A stretch of DNA of 64,000 nucleotides, from the NCBI GenBank assembly GCA_027569505.1, contig JAPDFF010000037.1:62001-126000 (forward strand). The letters run 5' to 3'. This document shows positions 32,401 to 44,869 of this stretch, piece after piece. Positions within the stretch are counted from its first letter, which is position 1. Every line of letters begins with the position of its first letter. The position numbers and the translations under genes are program-made. A model generated the notes under the pieces. The model saw only the letters and a program-made list of their open reading frames with translations, was not told the DNA's origin and did no database searches. The DNA is from Chloridium humicola. Taxonomy: Eukaryota > Ascomycota > Sordariomycetes > Chaetosphaeriales > Chaetosphaeriaceae.

Positions 32401-35400
32401 GCGTGAAGACGCGAGCTGGAAGTTGTTGGGGAGATCACGACGCTAAAGATCGGACGAACAAGGGCTGCTCCTGGAAACGCGAGCCGGCACATCCTGGTCG
32501 GCGATCACTGCATGGAGCCCGGCAGGAGAGGGGTTAGTTTCACCCGGGGGGTGTTGATGTGACAGCACAGCACAGGGTTGGGTAAATGAACAGAAAAGAA
32601 ACAACCGCAGGGGATGCCGGGCAGATCAGAATCTGCATGCAAATGACCCAGGACGATGGAGTGCTTGTTCGTCCCGCCCAACAAACGGAGTCTTGGCTCG
32701 ATTCTCTGGGGAATGCTCGTGGGTCGAGACTCAAGGTTTGAAGAGAGGAAAGATCAGTTTCCTTCGGTTCATCGAGGGGCTCTTACTATTCCCGTTCTTT
32801 GGGAAGGAAGAGCAAAAGCATCGCATCTTTGGCTGCTAGTTGCCGCTGCGTTCTGTTCAGCCTTCGGCCCCGGACGGACTGATGGAGGAGGAGCAGGCTT
32901 GCCGACTCGGAATGCGCCGTGTTGGAACCGTTGAAGAGAACTGGAAGACCGGCCCCAACGGTCACCGCTCCTGTTCCGAACAGCTCCGCGGAATGGAGCC
33001 TCAGAGACGAATCAACTTGTGGCCGGCTGGAGATGCCTGGACTTTGGCGAATCATGATGCCGACTGCCTTGCATCTCGGGGGAGCACTGGCCACGGCTAC
33101 TGGACGCGCGAAGTTGGCCCGCCTCTGCTTTGTTTTCAGAGAGACGGTGTGGGTATTTGCATCAGGCTTCCTGTGCCTCGCCGAAACGCTGGGCTTCCTG
33201 TTGGTGGCAGCAGCCCCGTCCGCGGGTATCTGCATCTAGCTACGGGACCCGGCAGCATCACGATCAAGCCGCTGGCCCAATCCCGGTGTTCTGGTTATGG
33301 TTGGGTCATCCAACATGAAGCGAGCAGCGAGGGCACCCCAGCTCTCCAGGGGTTGGAATGCCTGGGGGGAATCACTGACCAGGAGATGCTGAAAGGGGGG
33401 GAAGTGTTCCATTCAGACTCAGACATGTCATGTTGTTTGCAGTCTGCTCAGGGGCAGAGAGCTCAGGAGCGAGAGACAGAGTCTGCATCACCTCCTCAAC
33501 CCTCCGCCCGTTCCCAATTTCTGCCCCAAAATAGCTGTGTTGTGCCCAGCGGCCGTGGCAGCACGACGGGCACGTGTGCGGTACGTGTGGCCCCTGATCT
33601 GAGTGAGACGCCTGGGGAGTGCCACCAGGCCGATCTCACGCCCTGGTCATGAATTCGCGCTCCTCCATGTCATGTCCCATTCCACACACGCGACTGGCAT
33701 CCCCACGCGTTCTTCTTTGGCCCACCCTGCCTCAGTGTATGAGATCTGGCACCCTGCCTGTTCAAATTAAGCATGCCGGAGAGGTTTCACCCGCTGTGCT
33801 AAGCCAGCGCCGTGCAATGTCGCGCTTAGGTGACAGATCTGATATGTAAGCCGGGGCGGGAAAGGGGCATGACAAGAAACGGTTCTGCTCCGAATTGATC
33901 TCTGCCCCAGTGACTTGGGGGTGAATACCAATGACGGGAGCCGATAAGAGTGACCATTATGTTCTGGAGCGGCCAGCCCGAAGCATCAGCGGAAGCAGCA
34001 TCGAGTCTGTCGGTTGACGGCTGGACGAAATGGTTACGCGCGTAACGATACACCTGCAGCACTCGAAAAGTGACTGGCTGAAATTCGCTCAACGTCGCGT
34101 TGCTGCAGGATCGAGGACTAAAGACGGAGATGGTGTAAGTCCTCGGGAGCCTGCAGACGAGAACGGCGCTGTACCTGTCTGCTGGGATGTCAAAGGAACC
34201 GAGACCATGCCGAGTCCTTGGTCTGCTCGGCTGGCTGATGATGGTGCTGCTGGATCGCGAAGATGGAATGCATGCAGGTACCGAAGCACAACAGCAGCAG
34301 CAGCCCTGGCAACGGCGCGTGTATCCTGGCGGTGAATGAACTGGGACGTAACCCCCGCCTTCGGGTAGGCGATCGATTAGAGGGAACAACGAGGGAAGCA
34401 GTTCTCAGATGAGCAGTTGTACGGTGTCCATGCCGTCTGGTGCGCGTTTCTAAACATCAGTGGCCTCCTCGCGAACCTTTGACGAGGTTGGCTTTGTTGC
34501 TGGCCGCCACAGGCGTCCCAATCTTAACCGTCTCAAAGCCGTTGTCGTTGTCTTACTGCAGGACACCCGCATCTCAGAAATGCCATGCGATGACGAGGTC
34601 TTGGATGCAGCATGGCTGAGACCACGGCCGTGTTGTTGGCGTTCGCGAAAGGCCGTTAGGTTTCTTTCCCCATCCCAAGGCCGCCAAAGACGGCAAGGGG
34701 ACTGGTCGGCTTCCTTCCTATCCAGAATCCAGCCTGTCTGGTCTTCAGCTCTCCCACTCCCAAGACATGCAAGTTTCAAGCCAAAAGTTGGCATCAGGTT
34801 CCCCAGAGCAGATTCGGTCTGGAACAGCAGGGATGCTCGAGATCTGCGACAATGTTGGTGGTGGCGCGGGGCGGAGAGCCGAGATCCCGGCAAGGTGAGC
34901 TCAGATTCAGCACCAGCTCGTGCGATGTTGAGAAGACTCGGGCTCTCCTGACAGGCGATGACGCGCCTCTTGTGTCACGCCACGCCGGGAGCCATCTGCG
35001 CGCGGGTACTCGCGGTTCCCCGGAGCCGTATCGATGGGCTCGCCGTCGCACCGAGGCCTGGGACCTCGCGGGAAGCCGTCGGATCTGAAGATCGGAGTGC
35101 TTGTACGGCCGTAGATTGTGGCTGGGAAGTTAGCCAGGCTCTTGTGTTGGTCAGGGCGTCAGCGTGTGCAACGAACAGGAGGAAGAAGCAAGTACAGCTT
35201 CCAAGGAGTCGATATATGACGGGAGTCCGCCGCTTGCGCGTTCTTCCTGCGTGATCATGCGTCTGGCCGGCGGATCTCGATGCCGTAGCAGAGGGCGATG
35301 CTGTGGAAGAAGCATGGGCTGCTGGTCTGCTGATACGGCTCTTAGCAGACTTAGCTCTTGAAGACGGCAGAGACTTGCGAAGGTCGAGCTACAGACACAA

Positions 35401-35487
35401 GATGAGCCAGGACTATCCGTGGCACATGGGATGGGTTGGTGAGTACATGGGGCAGCCCTGGAGCCGGTGACTCTCGAGAAAATGACT
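29423..35487. other. Gene-free stretch, first part of the ~10.5-kb desert
   Basis: Both strands were read. Open frames up to ~280 codons exist but overlap on opposite strands, lack any recognisable domain and have no plausible splice-extended partner. No terminal repeats, LTRs or RIP-type AT-rich block were seen, so it does not look like a transposon graveyard. No tRNA was noticed. Confidence 0.45.
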
Positions 35488-35606
35488 GTAAGTCTTTAAT
35501 TTAGATAGTTAATGAAGAAAAGGATGATAATTAAATAGATCCTGGACCGAAAATTGTGTGTAGTTTCTTGGGGGCTTTTGTTTCTTCTTTTTTTTTTTTC
35601 TTTCAG
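35488..35606 (+). other. Intron-like AT-rich segment (GTAAGT to polyT-TTTCAG)
   Basis: A consensus donor (ACT|GTAAGT) opens an AT-rich 119-nt segment ending in a polypyrimidine run with 13 consecutive T and TTTCAG. The flanks are GC-rich. A canonical branch site is not obvious. It could be an intron of a non-coding RNA or of a very long 5' leader of medusa; it could also be chance. Confidence 0.3.
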
Positions 35607-38600
35607 GTGCTCGACGGAATAAATTATCGTGCGGTGTTCAGATAAAACCGCGGGAAAGAGCGAGCACAGTGGGTGCCTGGTGTTCTAAGCTGAGGGTTGG
35701 TCTGTTGGCTCTTTAGGCAGGCACGAAGATGGAATCCAGAGATTGCAGTTGAAGAAATTTTCAACAGCGGGATTTCTTCGATTCCCACAACCTCACAGAT
35801 TAATTTTCTCACCCATTGTTGTACGCCGAATTACAGCCACGATCTGTCCCAGCCCGCACTGTAAAGTCGACTTCCATTCTCCGACCAAAAACAGTCGCTG
35901 CTCCTCCCTCTCTCCCATATTGGCGGATGGCCGCCATTGGCCGCTGCCCTCCTCCGATTCGTCAATGAGCCGCCGCCGAGTTACACCATGTCTGTGTTTT
36001 GGCCTGGACAAGGAGTAAGGGGTTGAAAAAAGGCAAGCAGGAGGCCTGGACACTAACAGGAAGCTAGAAACCATCCAGAGAATTCGGATAGATCACCCTC
36101 CTCAAAGATCAGGTGGATGGCTCAAGAGTCAAAACCACAAAACTCCCTTCGTTTCTCGGCTCTTGAGGGGTCCGCCCACATCCAGCAGTCATACGTACCA
36201 GTCACCAAGATCCCATCGTCCTTGGCTGAACGGCAAGACCCACGCCCTCGGACAGCAGCCGCCAACCTGCGTGTTCGGAAGCGGTTGTTGTCGCTTGTCC
36301 GCTGTCTACGTTCCACGACGCACAGCCACTCGCCGCATCCTGACTCCTCAGTCTCCCACCTTCGAGTCCCAAGCCACGGTTTGAGTGCGCCAAAATGGTG
36401 GGCGGGGGGACGACGGGGATCTGGCGACGATCTCTACTGTCCTTGCAGGCACATGTGCATCATCGTCCCCAGCATGACAGGTATGGCACTACGTCCGTAG
36501 TTGCCACAGGCCCACAACAATATTCTTGTTGAACCACACTCACGCACATGTCTAGAGAAGTTGCGGTCCCTCCTCCACAGTTCGCTTCATCCGTGATGCC
36601 TGATCCTTGAAGAGACACACGCGCCCACCCAGCATCGTTCTCGCGGGGCAGCACTTGGCCACACCACGAGCGATTCCACGGCCTCCAACAGCCGCCCCGT
36701 CGTCTGGGATGCTCGCTGTTGCTGCAGTCTATCTGCGGCCATGGCGGCTGCAGTGGTCGACAAGAGCAGGCAGGTTGATCGGAGCTGCGCGTGAGGCCGC
36801 AGAATCGACAGCGGTGTCGTACTATCAACATGGCTCGGTGATCAAGCTCACCTTGGATTTATATGACCAGACCGCTCCAGCATGAATGTCATGTTCTCCT
36901 CGCTCTCATGGTCCCGCCACCTCGCCCTTCGTTTGCTTCACTGGCTGATCATCGTGGCAGCCTCCCGGCAACCCATCCTACTAAAGGCTTCGCAACTTTA
37001 TTTTCACTCCTCCGTCCACAGCACCACCGGCTAGAAACAGACATCTCGGCATCTTCGGTGTCCGTCAGTTCCCACCTGCAACCCACAAAGGGCAATCGGT
37101 TCCGTCCCGGCCTCTCTGTGGCTGTCAGCGAGTAGGGCACGCACCGGTTTCCTCGCAAGGCGAGCCACATGGGGCTGCGTTTTGTTGTGGCAAAAGCTTG
37201 AGGAAAAGGGAGGTCTGTTGTGCAGGTGAGTTTGCCAAGCCGCTCGTTGCAACCCTCTTTCAGCTTCCTTCCACTCTGTCCCCCAAGTTCAGCTCTGTGG
37301 TCCATGCTTTCAACTTGTGGTTCACGCGCGCCTTTGAGTTATTGGCTGCGGAACAACGCCACACCGGGCGGAAGAGAATCCCAGCGGCCGCTCTGTTCGA
37401 CCCATCCCTCCCCCACGGGCCACGGCTGGTGCCGCAGCTTCCTTGGGACGTCTTGAGGGTCGATCCCCGACTGCTGCTCACCATGGCAGCGGCTAGATTC
37501 CCTCAAGACAGGACCAAGGAAACAGAGATGGCCAGAACGCTGGGATTTCCGGAGTCTGCTCCCTCCATACCACCCCCACATGCGGCCCTTTGGCCCCCTC
37601 ATAAGTCACTCGGAGTAGCAGCAGTCTAACCAATCGACATCCAAGACTCCGGGGTATCCAACCTCTTGGAAGCTTCTCCGTTCCAGCCTGCCGAGCTCCA
37701 GCCTCCATTTGCTCAGTGCTGCCAGGACGGGGCTGTCCACCGATCTGCGGCGACCACTCCGTCACGCCCTCCGGTTCACCCTCCCGACAGCTGCCAGGGC
37801 ACGCAAGTCGAACGCGTGGCGCTGTCCTTTGAGGACCGGCAGCATCCGCATCTCGTTTCCGACTGATCGCCGCCAACATTGCGACCGGCGGCCGTGGAAG
37901 TGCCGGGCGACGACCGAGCGTCGTATTTTCGATCACAGGGATCAGGGAGACTGCCGCGCAGCTGATCTGGGGTCCCAGATCCGCGGACGACGATCTCTTT
38001 CCCCCTGGGCTTGGAGGTTACCAGGTTGTCCTCCACCATGATCCAATAGTAGCCTCTGCTGACCAGCCTTGCAGGTGGGTCTAACCCTTTTCTCGCCCAT
38101 CCGATTCCCATCCCCAGTCCCCATTCGGGCAGAAGACCCCCTGTTCCCTCGCCGAGACTCCCGCCGCACACCCCGGGGCGTTGGTATATCCTCTCTTGGA
38201 GTTCACTAAGTGGTGAGCACCGAGAAAGTGGTGAGTGATGGGTACAGGTACCTCCCGCGGACCAGCCCTGGCCCCTGCTCTCCTGCTCTTCCGCCCAGTC
38301 TTTGCTTTTCCTCTGCCTCTGCGCTCCGTCCCGCGATGTTCGGGTTTCCACCCGTGTCGCGTCGAGCCCATAGTTATCTGGCGGTCCTGCCTTGATGCCA
38401 GGCACTGGCCTCCACCACAATGCCCTCGACGTTCAAGCATCCCATCACACTTTTTGTCTTTCTTCTTTTCAGCCCTTTCTCGACCCTCTCCAGACTACCA
38501 TTCCAGCCTGTCTGTCTCTCAGCAACATCCTCTATCCTTGCAATCTGACACACACATCTCGGCGCCGGCTCCCCCACCCCTCCGGTGACCCTTGCATGAT

Positions 38601-39206
38601 CCACATCTCTCCCAAGAGGCCATGGAATCTTGCATTCAACGGCTCTGCCAGTTCCAACCCCTGCCCTCCCGCACGCCATCCCACCTGCTCGTTCGTCGCC
38701 GCCGTCACCTGCCTCTGTCCTGAGAACCTCAGGACCCGGAATTGGGAGGCGAACAGGCGCGGGTACGGTTGGACAGCCTGCCAGCTCTCTTTGTCCTTGG
38801 CACACCGTCCTGTCCCGGAGCACCGCCGCAGATCGAAGGGCTAGCTGCCCGAGGCACGAGGGACGAGGGACGAGGACGAGGCGGGAAGCTTGCCGGTTGA
38901 CGCGCTTTTCCCAGATCTCCAGCTCCCACCCACCCTGCATTCCGGAGCCACTTGACGCCCGCCTTGCCGACACTCCAACCCTCCACAGATATGCAAGCTG
39001 CTGCTGGTCCGTGTTGTCCCTCCCTCCTCTCGCCCTTCCCCAGGATTCAAAGGCGTAGCAGTGTCTCGACTTATGTCTTGAACACCCCTCGCCCGTTTCA
39101 TGCTCTCTTTCAGTCACTCTCCACACCTCTGCATTTCGGCTTCTCACCGGACGAACTGTTCACGGTTACCTACTGCCGTCGACTGCAAACGCTCTAACAC
39201 CTCATC

Positions 39207-39227
39207 ATGCGAACAGGTTCAGGATAG
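39207..39227 (+). promoter_or_regulatory. Upstream mini-ORF 1 (6 codons) before medusa
   Basis: ATG to TAG, encoding MRTGSG. Lies 764 bp before the medusa ATG. It counts as a uORF only if the transcript starts upstream of it. Confidence 0.3.
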
Positions 39228-39411
39228 CTGCATACAATCAAACCTAATCTGCCGCGACCCCGGTTCCGAGAACCAGTCTTGAGACTTGACGAACAGGCCT
39301 TTTGTGCCAATCAGCAACCGAGTAAGAGCAACTTTGTGCCCCTGAACCCGCCATCCCAGAGCTCACGACCTCATCCGGTCCGCCAACCAGTAAGCCTGGT
39401 GGACACCGATC

Positions 39412-39480
39412 ATGAGCTTTTGTTGCCCGACCCCTAGCCCCAACGCGATCCTTGCACCTTATTATCCGAAGCCCTGCTGA
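39412..39480 (+). promoter_or_regulatory. Upstream mini-ORF 2 (22 codons) before medusa
   Basis: ATG to TGA; ends 510 bp before the medusa start. Encodes a Pro/Cys-containing peptide with no recognised match. Confidence 0.3.
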
Positions 39481-39810
39481 CCGACATTCTTGCCAGCTCG
39501 CAGTTTTGAATTTCTTTGAGCCAGCCGCAGCTTAGAGAGAGTTTTGATATCAGAGCTTGAGACTCAATCTGAGAGCCGCCCCATCGCCTCGCATCCGCCC
39601 AAGATCTCAGCCCGCGAGATTTCGTCAAAGAAGCAGCGCCAAGTTTTAAGGGGTTTGTTTAACCACTGTGGCCAGAGCACTACACCAGAGTAGTGTCCCG
39701 CACTTGACTTCCTACAGAATCCAGTCTTTAGTGAGTTGAATCTTGTTTTTGGGTTTTCGTTGAGCGCCTTTGTCACAGGTTGGGCATCAGCCACCGGACT
39801 TACCCTTCTG

Positions 39811-39894
39811 ATGACGAATCATGGGCCGCTTGTGCGACTCTTACTGACAGAGTTGGGTTATCAGACATCTGCTCGGAGACCGGATCGACGCTGA
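39811..39894 (+). promoter_or_regulatory. Upstream mini-ORF 3 with a nested 8-codon ORF
   Basis: A 27-codon ORF (39811-39894) overlaps in another frame an 8-codon ORF (39821-39847, MGRLCDSY). They end 96 and 143 bp before the medusa ATG. Close overlapping uORFs would be expected to lower or regulate initiation at the main start. Confidence 0.38.
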
Positions 39895-39990
39895 GCACTG
39901 ACCGAGGCGTCCTGAAACTCTCCGCCTCTGTTTGAGTCTTACGCTGGGGTTCATCGCATACCTCAAGTTACCTCGCGGAAATCAGTTTGA

Positions 39991-42433
39991 ATGTCTGCTA
40001 CCAAGATTCAACAGCCGGTTTACAAGGTGTACGAGGTTAGTGTTTCCCCGTTTCAGTTGTCTTTCAACGAGTCGGCGTCTCCCTTTCCCAAGGGCGCTGT
40101 GTCTGTGATGGCCCTCGCAAACCCCGCTGACTCGCATCTCATCCCAGCCCGGCTACCACCCGCACCGGACAATCATCGTCGACGAGCAGGTTGAGTCGCC
40201 AGAGACGCTGACGATCCGGCTGGAGGAGGAAGCCGCTCGAAACGGAGGAGATCTCAGCGGGGGTTGCTCCCCTGGTCTCCTGCCCATGCCCATGTCTGCG
40301 TATAAGCCACAACACGGTTTGTTTGCTGTACCCTCTCAGACGTAGAGAAGACTCTAACGAAACTCAGGGTATCCAGACTCGGCCTACTCGCAATACTCTT
40401 CGCAGTCCTTCTCGAACCAGCAGACCGACAATGCCACCTCGCAGATTAACCAGATGGCATTCGCTGCCAATAACGGGGCCGCAGGACAGTACCTCACGGG
40501 GCAGGTGACGCCTGGCATCTCGGTCAATGTCCTGTCATGTCAACCAACCAACGGTTCCGCTGGCACGAAGCTCTCGCTGAAAGCAACATGCCAGTATGAC
40601 CTGGGAGGCGCGATAACATTCGCTACACTGATTTTTGGCTCTCGACGCTGCACTGCACAAATCTCCAGGGACTCACGAGATGTCAACGGGATTTCCACCT
40701 ACACCATCACCGCGGAAGCACCCCAGTTCTTGAGCACGGGGTGTCCCTCTCTGAGCAACGTGCCCTTGACACTCGTTCTGGAAAATTCAAACGGCGAGGA
40801 AATTGCACGGGTGCCAAACGTCAGCACCTTCTCATACCAAGATGTGCCAGGAGGCAGTGGGGGCACGGGGGTGGGGGTGCCTGATGACGGGAGCCCTCCG
40901 GACCTGGGGTCCCCCAAGACCAGATCACCTATCCACCGCGCCAGCCCGCCACACCAACAGGCTCAACTACAGGCCAAAGCCGTCAGCCCCGTCATCCACC
41001 ATGCGCTGCCGGACGATCCAACTACAAATGCGTACGGATTCTCCCCCAGCGTTTCTGCCGCCAACGCGGCAGCACAAATCCAGGCACAAGCATCGACACA
41101 TTCCAACTTTGGTGCCACAGCAACAGGAGGCTACGGCCAAGGAAGCAGCAACATGTTGTCATCGTACCGCGGAGCGTCCTTCACAGACCACTACTCCCGA
41201 GCACCGCCCATGCTAAGATCTCCTGGAGCGGGATGGCTCTTTGGCAGCCACCTTGACCCTCTCAGGGGCTCGACATCTGCCCTCACACACAGCGGCCACG
41301 CTTCGATGTCTGGGCCGAGCCTCACCCCATTACAACATGCCACCACTGCGCCACCACAGCTCATCCGAACCAGCACGCTAGCTCAGCCCGCTGGCGCATA
41401 TCCTGGCTACGGTGTGTACCAAGAGAAGGCCACACTCAAGATTAACGGCGACCTCTCCACAATGGCGGAAGGCTGGACTCAGGAAGAGTGGGAGAACAAA
41501 CGCAGGCTGGTGTTGTTCAAGAAGCAGCAAACCGGAAGCGTTCTGTCGGTGAACTTCAAGCCCGTGAGCGTCGCAGAGCGTCCGCCGCATAGCATCTGCA
41601 TCAGCTGCATTTGGTGGGAGGAGAAACAGGCATGCTATGTCACATCAGTTGACACCATCCATCTGCTCGAGCAGCTTCTCGCAGCACCGAGCCGGTTTGG
41701 CGTTGACGAGAAGAACCGCATCCGCAGGAACCTCGAGGGATTCCGCCCTGCAACAGTCAGCAAAGCCCGGACTGAGAGCGAGGAGTTCTTCAAGGTCATC
41801 ATGGGCTTCGGGAACCCCAAGCCGCGCAATATCGAGAAGGACGTCAAGGTGTTCCACTGGAAGGACCTGGCCGGTGCGCTCTACAAGATCATCTCCAAGT
41901 ACAGCGCCTCAACAACCACTCTCATGACGCCCAACACCTCGCCTCACGTCGCCTCAACCCTCGGCCTCAGCGGGAGCTACCCGGCATTACCGCCCACGCC
42001 CGTCTCCACCACCTCAAATGCCACCGGTGAAGCAAGCTATTCCCACCACACCGACTCCCTCACAAGTCCACGCACTCTAGTCGGCGGCTCTTCATCCTGG
42101 GCCAACTACGGCAAAACAATGTCCCCAGCCCTCAAAACCAGCTCACCATCAAGCCTACGCCTCTCCACAACACTACCCGTTGTCTACGACCATCGCGGCA
42201 GCACGCACAGCCTCACCTCTTCCTACGGCCTGTCCACGGGCCCTTCGCCTCACCACCATCACACCTCGCACCATGGGAGCTACGGCCACTCTGCCGTCCC
42301 TGTCTCACAGACCCAGTCGAGGAGTTGGGACAGCTACTCGGTCGCGGAAGGGTATCCAAGCCAGACGAGTAGTGGTGGTCATGGAGGGGTGTACGGTGGG
42401 GGTGGTTATGGAGAGGGCGGGCCGCGTGCTTAG
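39991..42433 (+). CDS. medA: Developmental regulator medusa (MedA/ACON-3/ACR1 family)
   Basis: Three exons: 39991-40035, 40148-40316, 40368-42433; 759 aa. Introns are 112 nt (GTTAGT..TCCCAG) and 51 nt (GTTTGT..ACTCAG). The start is fixed by an in-frame TGA directly before the ATG and by the conserved opening MSATKIQQPVYKVYE, which exon 2 continues with TIIVDEQVESPETLTIRLEE. The middle is Ser/Pro/Gln-rich. The conserved core at about 440-590 (WTQEEWENKRRLVLFKKQ, SICISCIWWEEKQACYVTSV, NRIRRNLEGFRPATVSKA, FFKVIMGFGNPKPRNIEKDV) is nearly diagnostic of the family. The C-terminus is His/Gly/Ser-rich. Medusa proteins act in the nucleus and are needed for ordered conidiophore development (and for virulence-related development in pathogens); their DNA-binding mode is unclear. 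Preceded by a very large gene-free region. Confidence 0.92.
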
Positions 42434-44828
42434 GCACGTTGATCTTGTCTTGCCGTGGTGGGAGTGGTAGGGCCTCCACTGGGCCAAGTGGAAAAGGGGG
42501 GTACTGTGGCTGTTGGGGTCAGCCTGGTGCGGCCGGGAGAAGTCGGCTGGCAAGGCTGGGTGGTTAGGGGGGTGAGGACCGGGGACGCGACCAACCCTTG
42601 AGTCTATCATATGGCCCAGATGGTAGCCGCCCGGGTGCCGTGAGCCACTGTGGTTGGCTCAGGGGGTCAAGAGGATTAGGCTCAGAGCCGCGCGGACGGC
42701 TCAGATCTCGCCTCTTTTCTTGTTTGCCTCCCGCATTCCTCGCCCAAACACTGCGGCCCGGTGTATCTGCTTGGGCCTGAAGCAACGAGATCAGACACCA
42801 GGTGTCGATTCTTCAACAACTGGGTCGATCCTTGGAGTCTAACTCGTGTTTGGGCATCAGGCGAAGCTAAACACGATTTCTCACACACACAAAATACAAC
42901 ACTAACACGCTTGTGGCGGAGGAGCTCCTCCAACCCGCGTGGCCGTCAATGGTGTGGCTCGGGACCGTTGGGATGATCAGCTGGCTGCTGTGGCAACCAA
43001 TCAGGGGCACAACACATCCTCCATCTCGACCGCTAGGCACGTCCCGAGACCTCCCCCACCCACCATGATGCAACATCGCAAAGTTCCGACCCGGATACTG
43101 AGCAGATCTCTACAACCCTTTTTGCTGCCGAGGGGTTTATGCGGTGCAACCTGGGACGCCCATCATCCTCGACAAATGCCGCCCTTGCGTCGCATCGCGC
43201 CCTCGACTCCCGGTTTGTCGCGAACACACGCGGGGGAGTAAGCCCATCAGCGCGTTGGCTTGCTCCCGTAAGAGCACGGCTACTCTGAGGGCATGCTTGA
43301 CGGCGCCACCTGACAAGATCCTTGGACGGCGGAGTTAACGGCATTGGGCTGCACCGCATGGCATGACCCCCTCCGCTGCGCCTCAGGAGGGCACCTAGAA
43401 CCGTCATCTGCACGCCACACGGCATCCGCGTCACCCGTCTCACTGCTTCCCTTGGCCGGACGCCACCATGCCGGGCGGTCTTCATCCTACTGGTCATTAC
43501 GCTGTTCTGATCCTTGTCCCAAGACCTACCCACCGGCAGCTTGAAACTGGCCAGGCACTTGCAGGTTGTCGCTCGGGGTATCCCGTGTTGACTGGCATTG
43601 ATCACACCTTCCTGTCATGGGTGGCCCGGCTGGCCGACTGCCGGCTTGGTGTCCATTTGGACCTCTCAGCATGTCATGCCTTCTTGATCTTAAGCAAAGC
43701 ATCCGCTTGATTCCATGGGAAACCCAGTACTCGGCAGAAAGTTTTTGGACAACGGCTGTTTTGTTTTGTCGGGGTTTTCCTGACCGCATTGGATCAAGAT
43801 GAAAGTGGTGGACTTCAACTTGCGTTCAACACCTTTGCCTCCGCGCTCTGCAACCCTGCTCAACGACACAGGGAGGCATCCAGGACCACGCGTCCTGTGC
43901 CACCGACCTTTACACCTACGCAAATGGAGGCATTTCGAGGGGGGGTCTTTTGTTACGGGCTGAGGTTTATTTGTCGCCGAGTCCCTTTCTTCATCATTTC
44001 TATTTCTCGGGTCTGGTGCGAGACATCATATGGTGGTTATTACAACAAGGATATCACGACATCGGATATACCCTTTCTGGCTGCTTGTTTGCATTCTTCC
44101 TCTTTATTACCTCCTTTTTGCCTTTTTTGTTTATGTCTCGCATTGTATTTCTAATATCCTTAAGTTAAGCTTGCACATGACGACTGGATGAAAACAATTT
44201 TGGGCGGTTGCACTTGTGACGACGGCCATGAAAAGTGGGAGGTTGGCGGCGGCTTTTGGAAGCATTCATCAGATCAGCTGGAAGTTTGTTTATTAGCATT
44301 AACTGATACATTTTAATAATCGTTTTATTCCTTGCACACTCAACAACCCCCATCCTTGCAGAGCTGAGTGGTGGCATTCCACCGAGGGAGTGGCCGAGTT
44401 GTGAGGCTGTCAGGTTGCGTCTGTTGCTCCAGGAGCTGTGAAATGACGTCACCGGTACTCGCCAAGGGGTGTGAGGGCTGTTATGGTGTTTCAGAAGCTC
44501 TTGTGGCTGTGTTTGCTGAATCTGAGAACCTGGGACTGAAACCCACTGTGCAAGGTGTGGCAGGGAGGGAGTGTAATAAGTGTCATGGGCAAGTGACACG
44601 GCTATGTTACACCAGAGGGCACACGAGATCTGAGGGTGCACTGAAACGGGAGACATGACTTTGGGTTAAATCTGAATATGTGGGTTTATTGCTGTTTTCT
44701 GGTAGGACTTCTCTGGAATGAGTTTTCTGGCATTGAGTTAGAGATTGGAGGGAGCCAATTACATAGCAAAGAAACCCAGTCAAATTGAAAGCCTAAAGGC
44801 CCGAGATAAACTTCTTAAAGTCTAGTTA
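42434..44828. other. Gene-free stretch between medusa and the transposon
   Basis: About 2.4 kb with no recognised gene. It becomes T- and A-rich from ~44050. It probably contains the medusa 3' UTR at its left end. No repeat was noticed. Confidence 0.45.
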
Positions 44829-44869
44829 ACGTGTATGATAAGCGAGTGGGCATGATAAGCGAGTGAGCA
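44829..44869 (+). repeat. Left terminal inverted repeat, with internal 17-bp tandem
   Basis: 41 bp. Positions 44835-44851 and 44852-44868 are two adjacent 17-bp copies (ATGATAAGCGAGTG plus GGC or AGC), likely transposase binding sites. Confidence 0.9.

Larger units (their letters stand above)
35607..39990. promoter_or_regulatory. Upstream region and probable leader of medusa
   Basis: No conserved protein. The stretch has repeated pyrimidine-rich tracts (for example near 38440-38560, with a CTTCTTTTCAG acceptor-like end at 38472) typical of fungal promoters and leaders, and several mini-ORFs in the last 800 bases. Genes of the medusa family are known for long, complex upstream regions and leaders; extending that to all 4.4 kb here is inference. 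Confidence 0.4.

Noticed and set aside
32840..33652. 270-codon frame in the desert
   Set aside because: No motif and unbiased composition; overlaps an opposite frame (32786-33235).
36117..36500. 127-codon frame that could be a small secreted or regulatory protein
   Set aside because: No signal peptide, no cysteine pattern, no conserved block.
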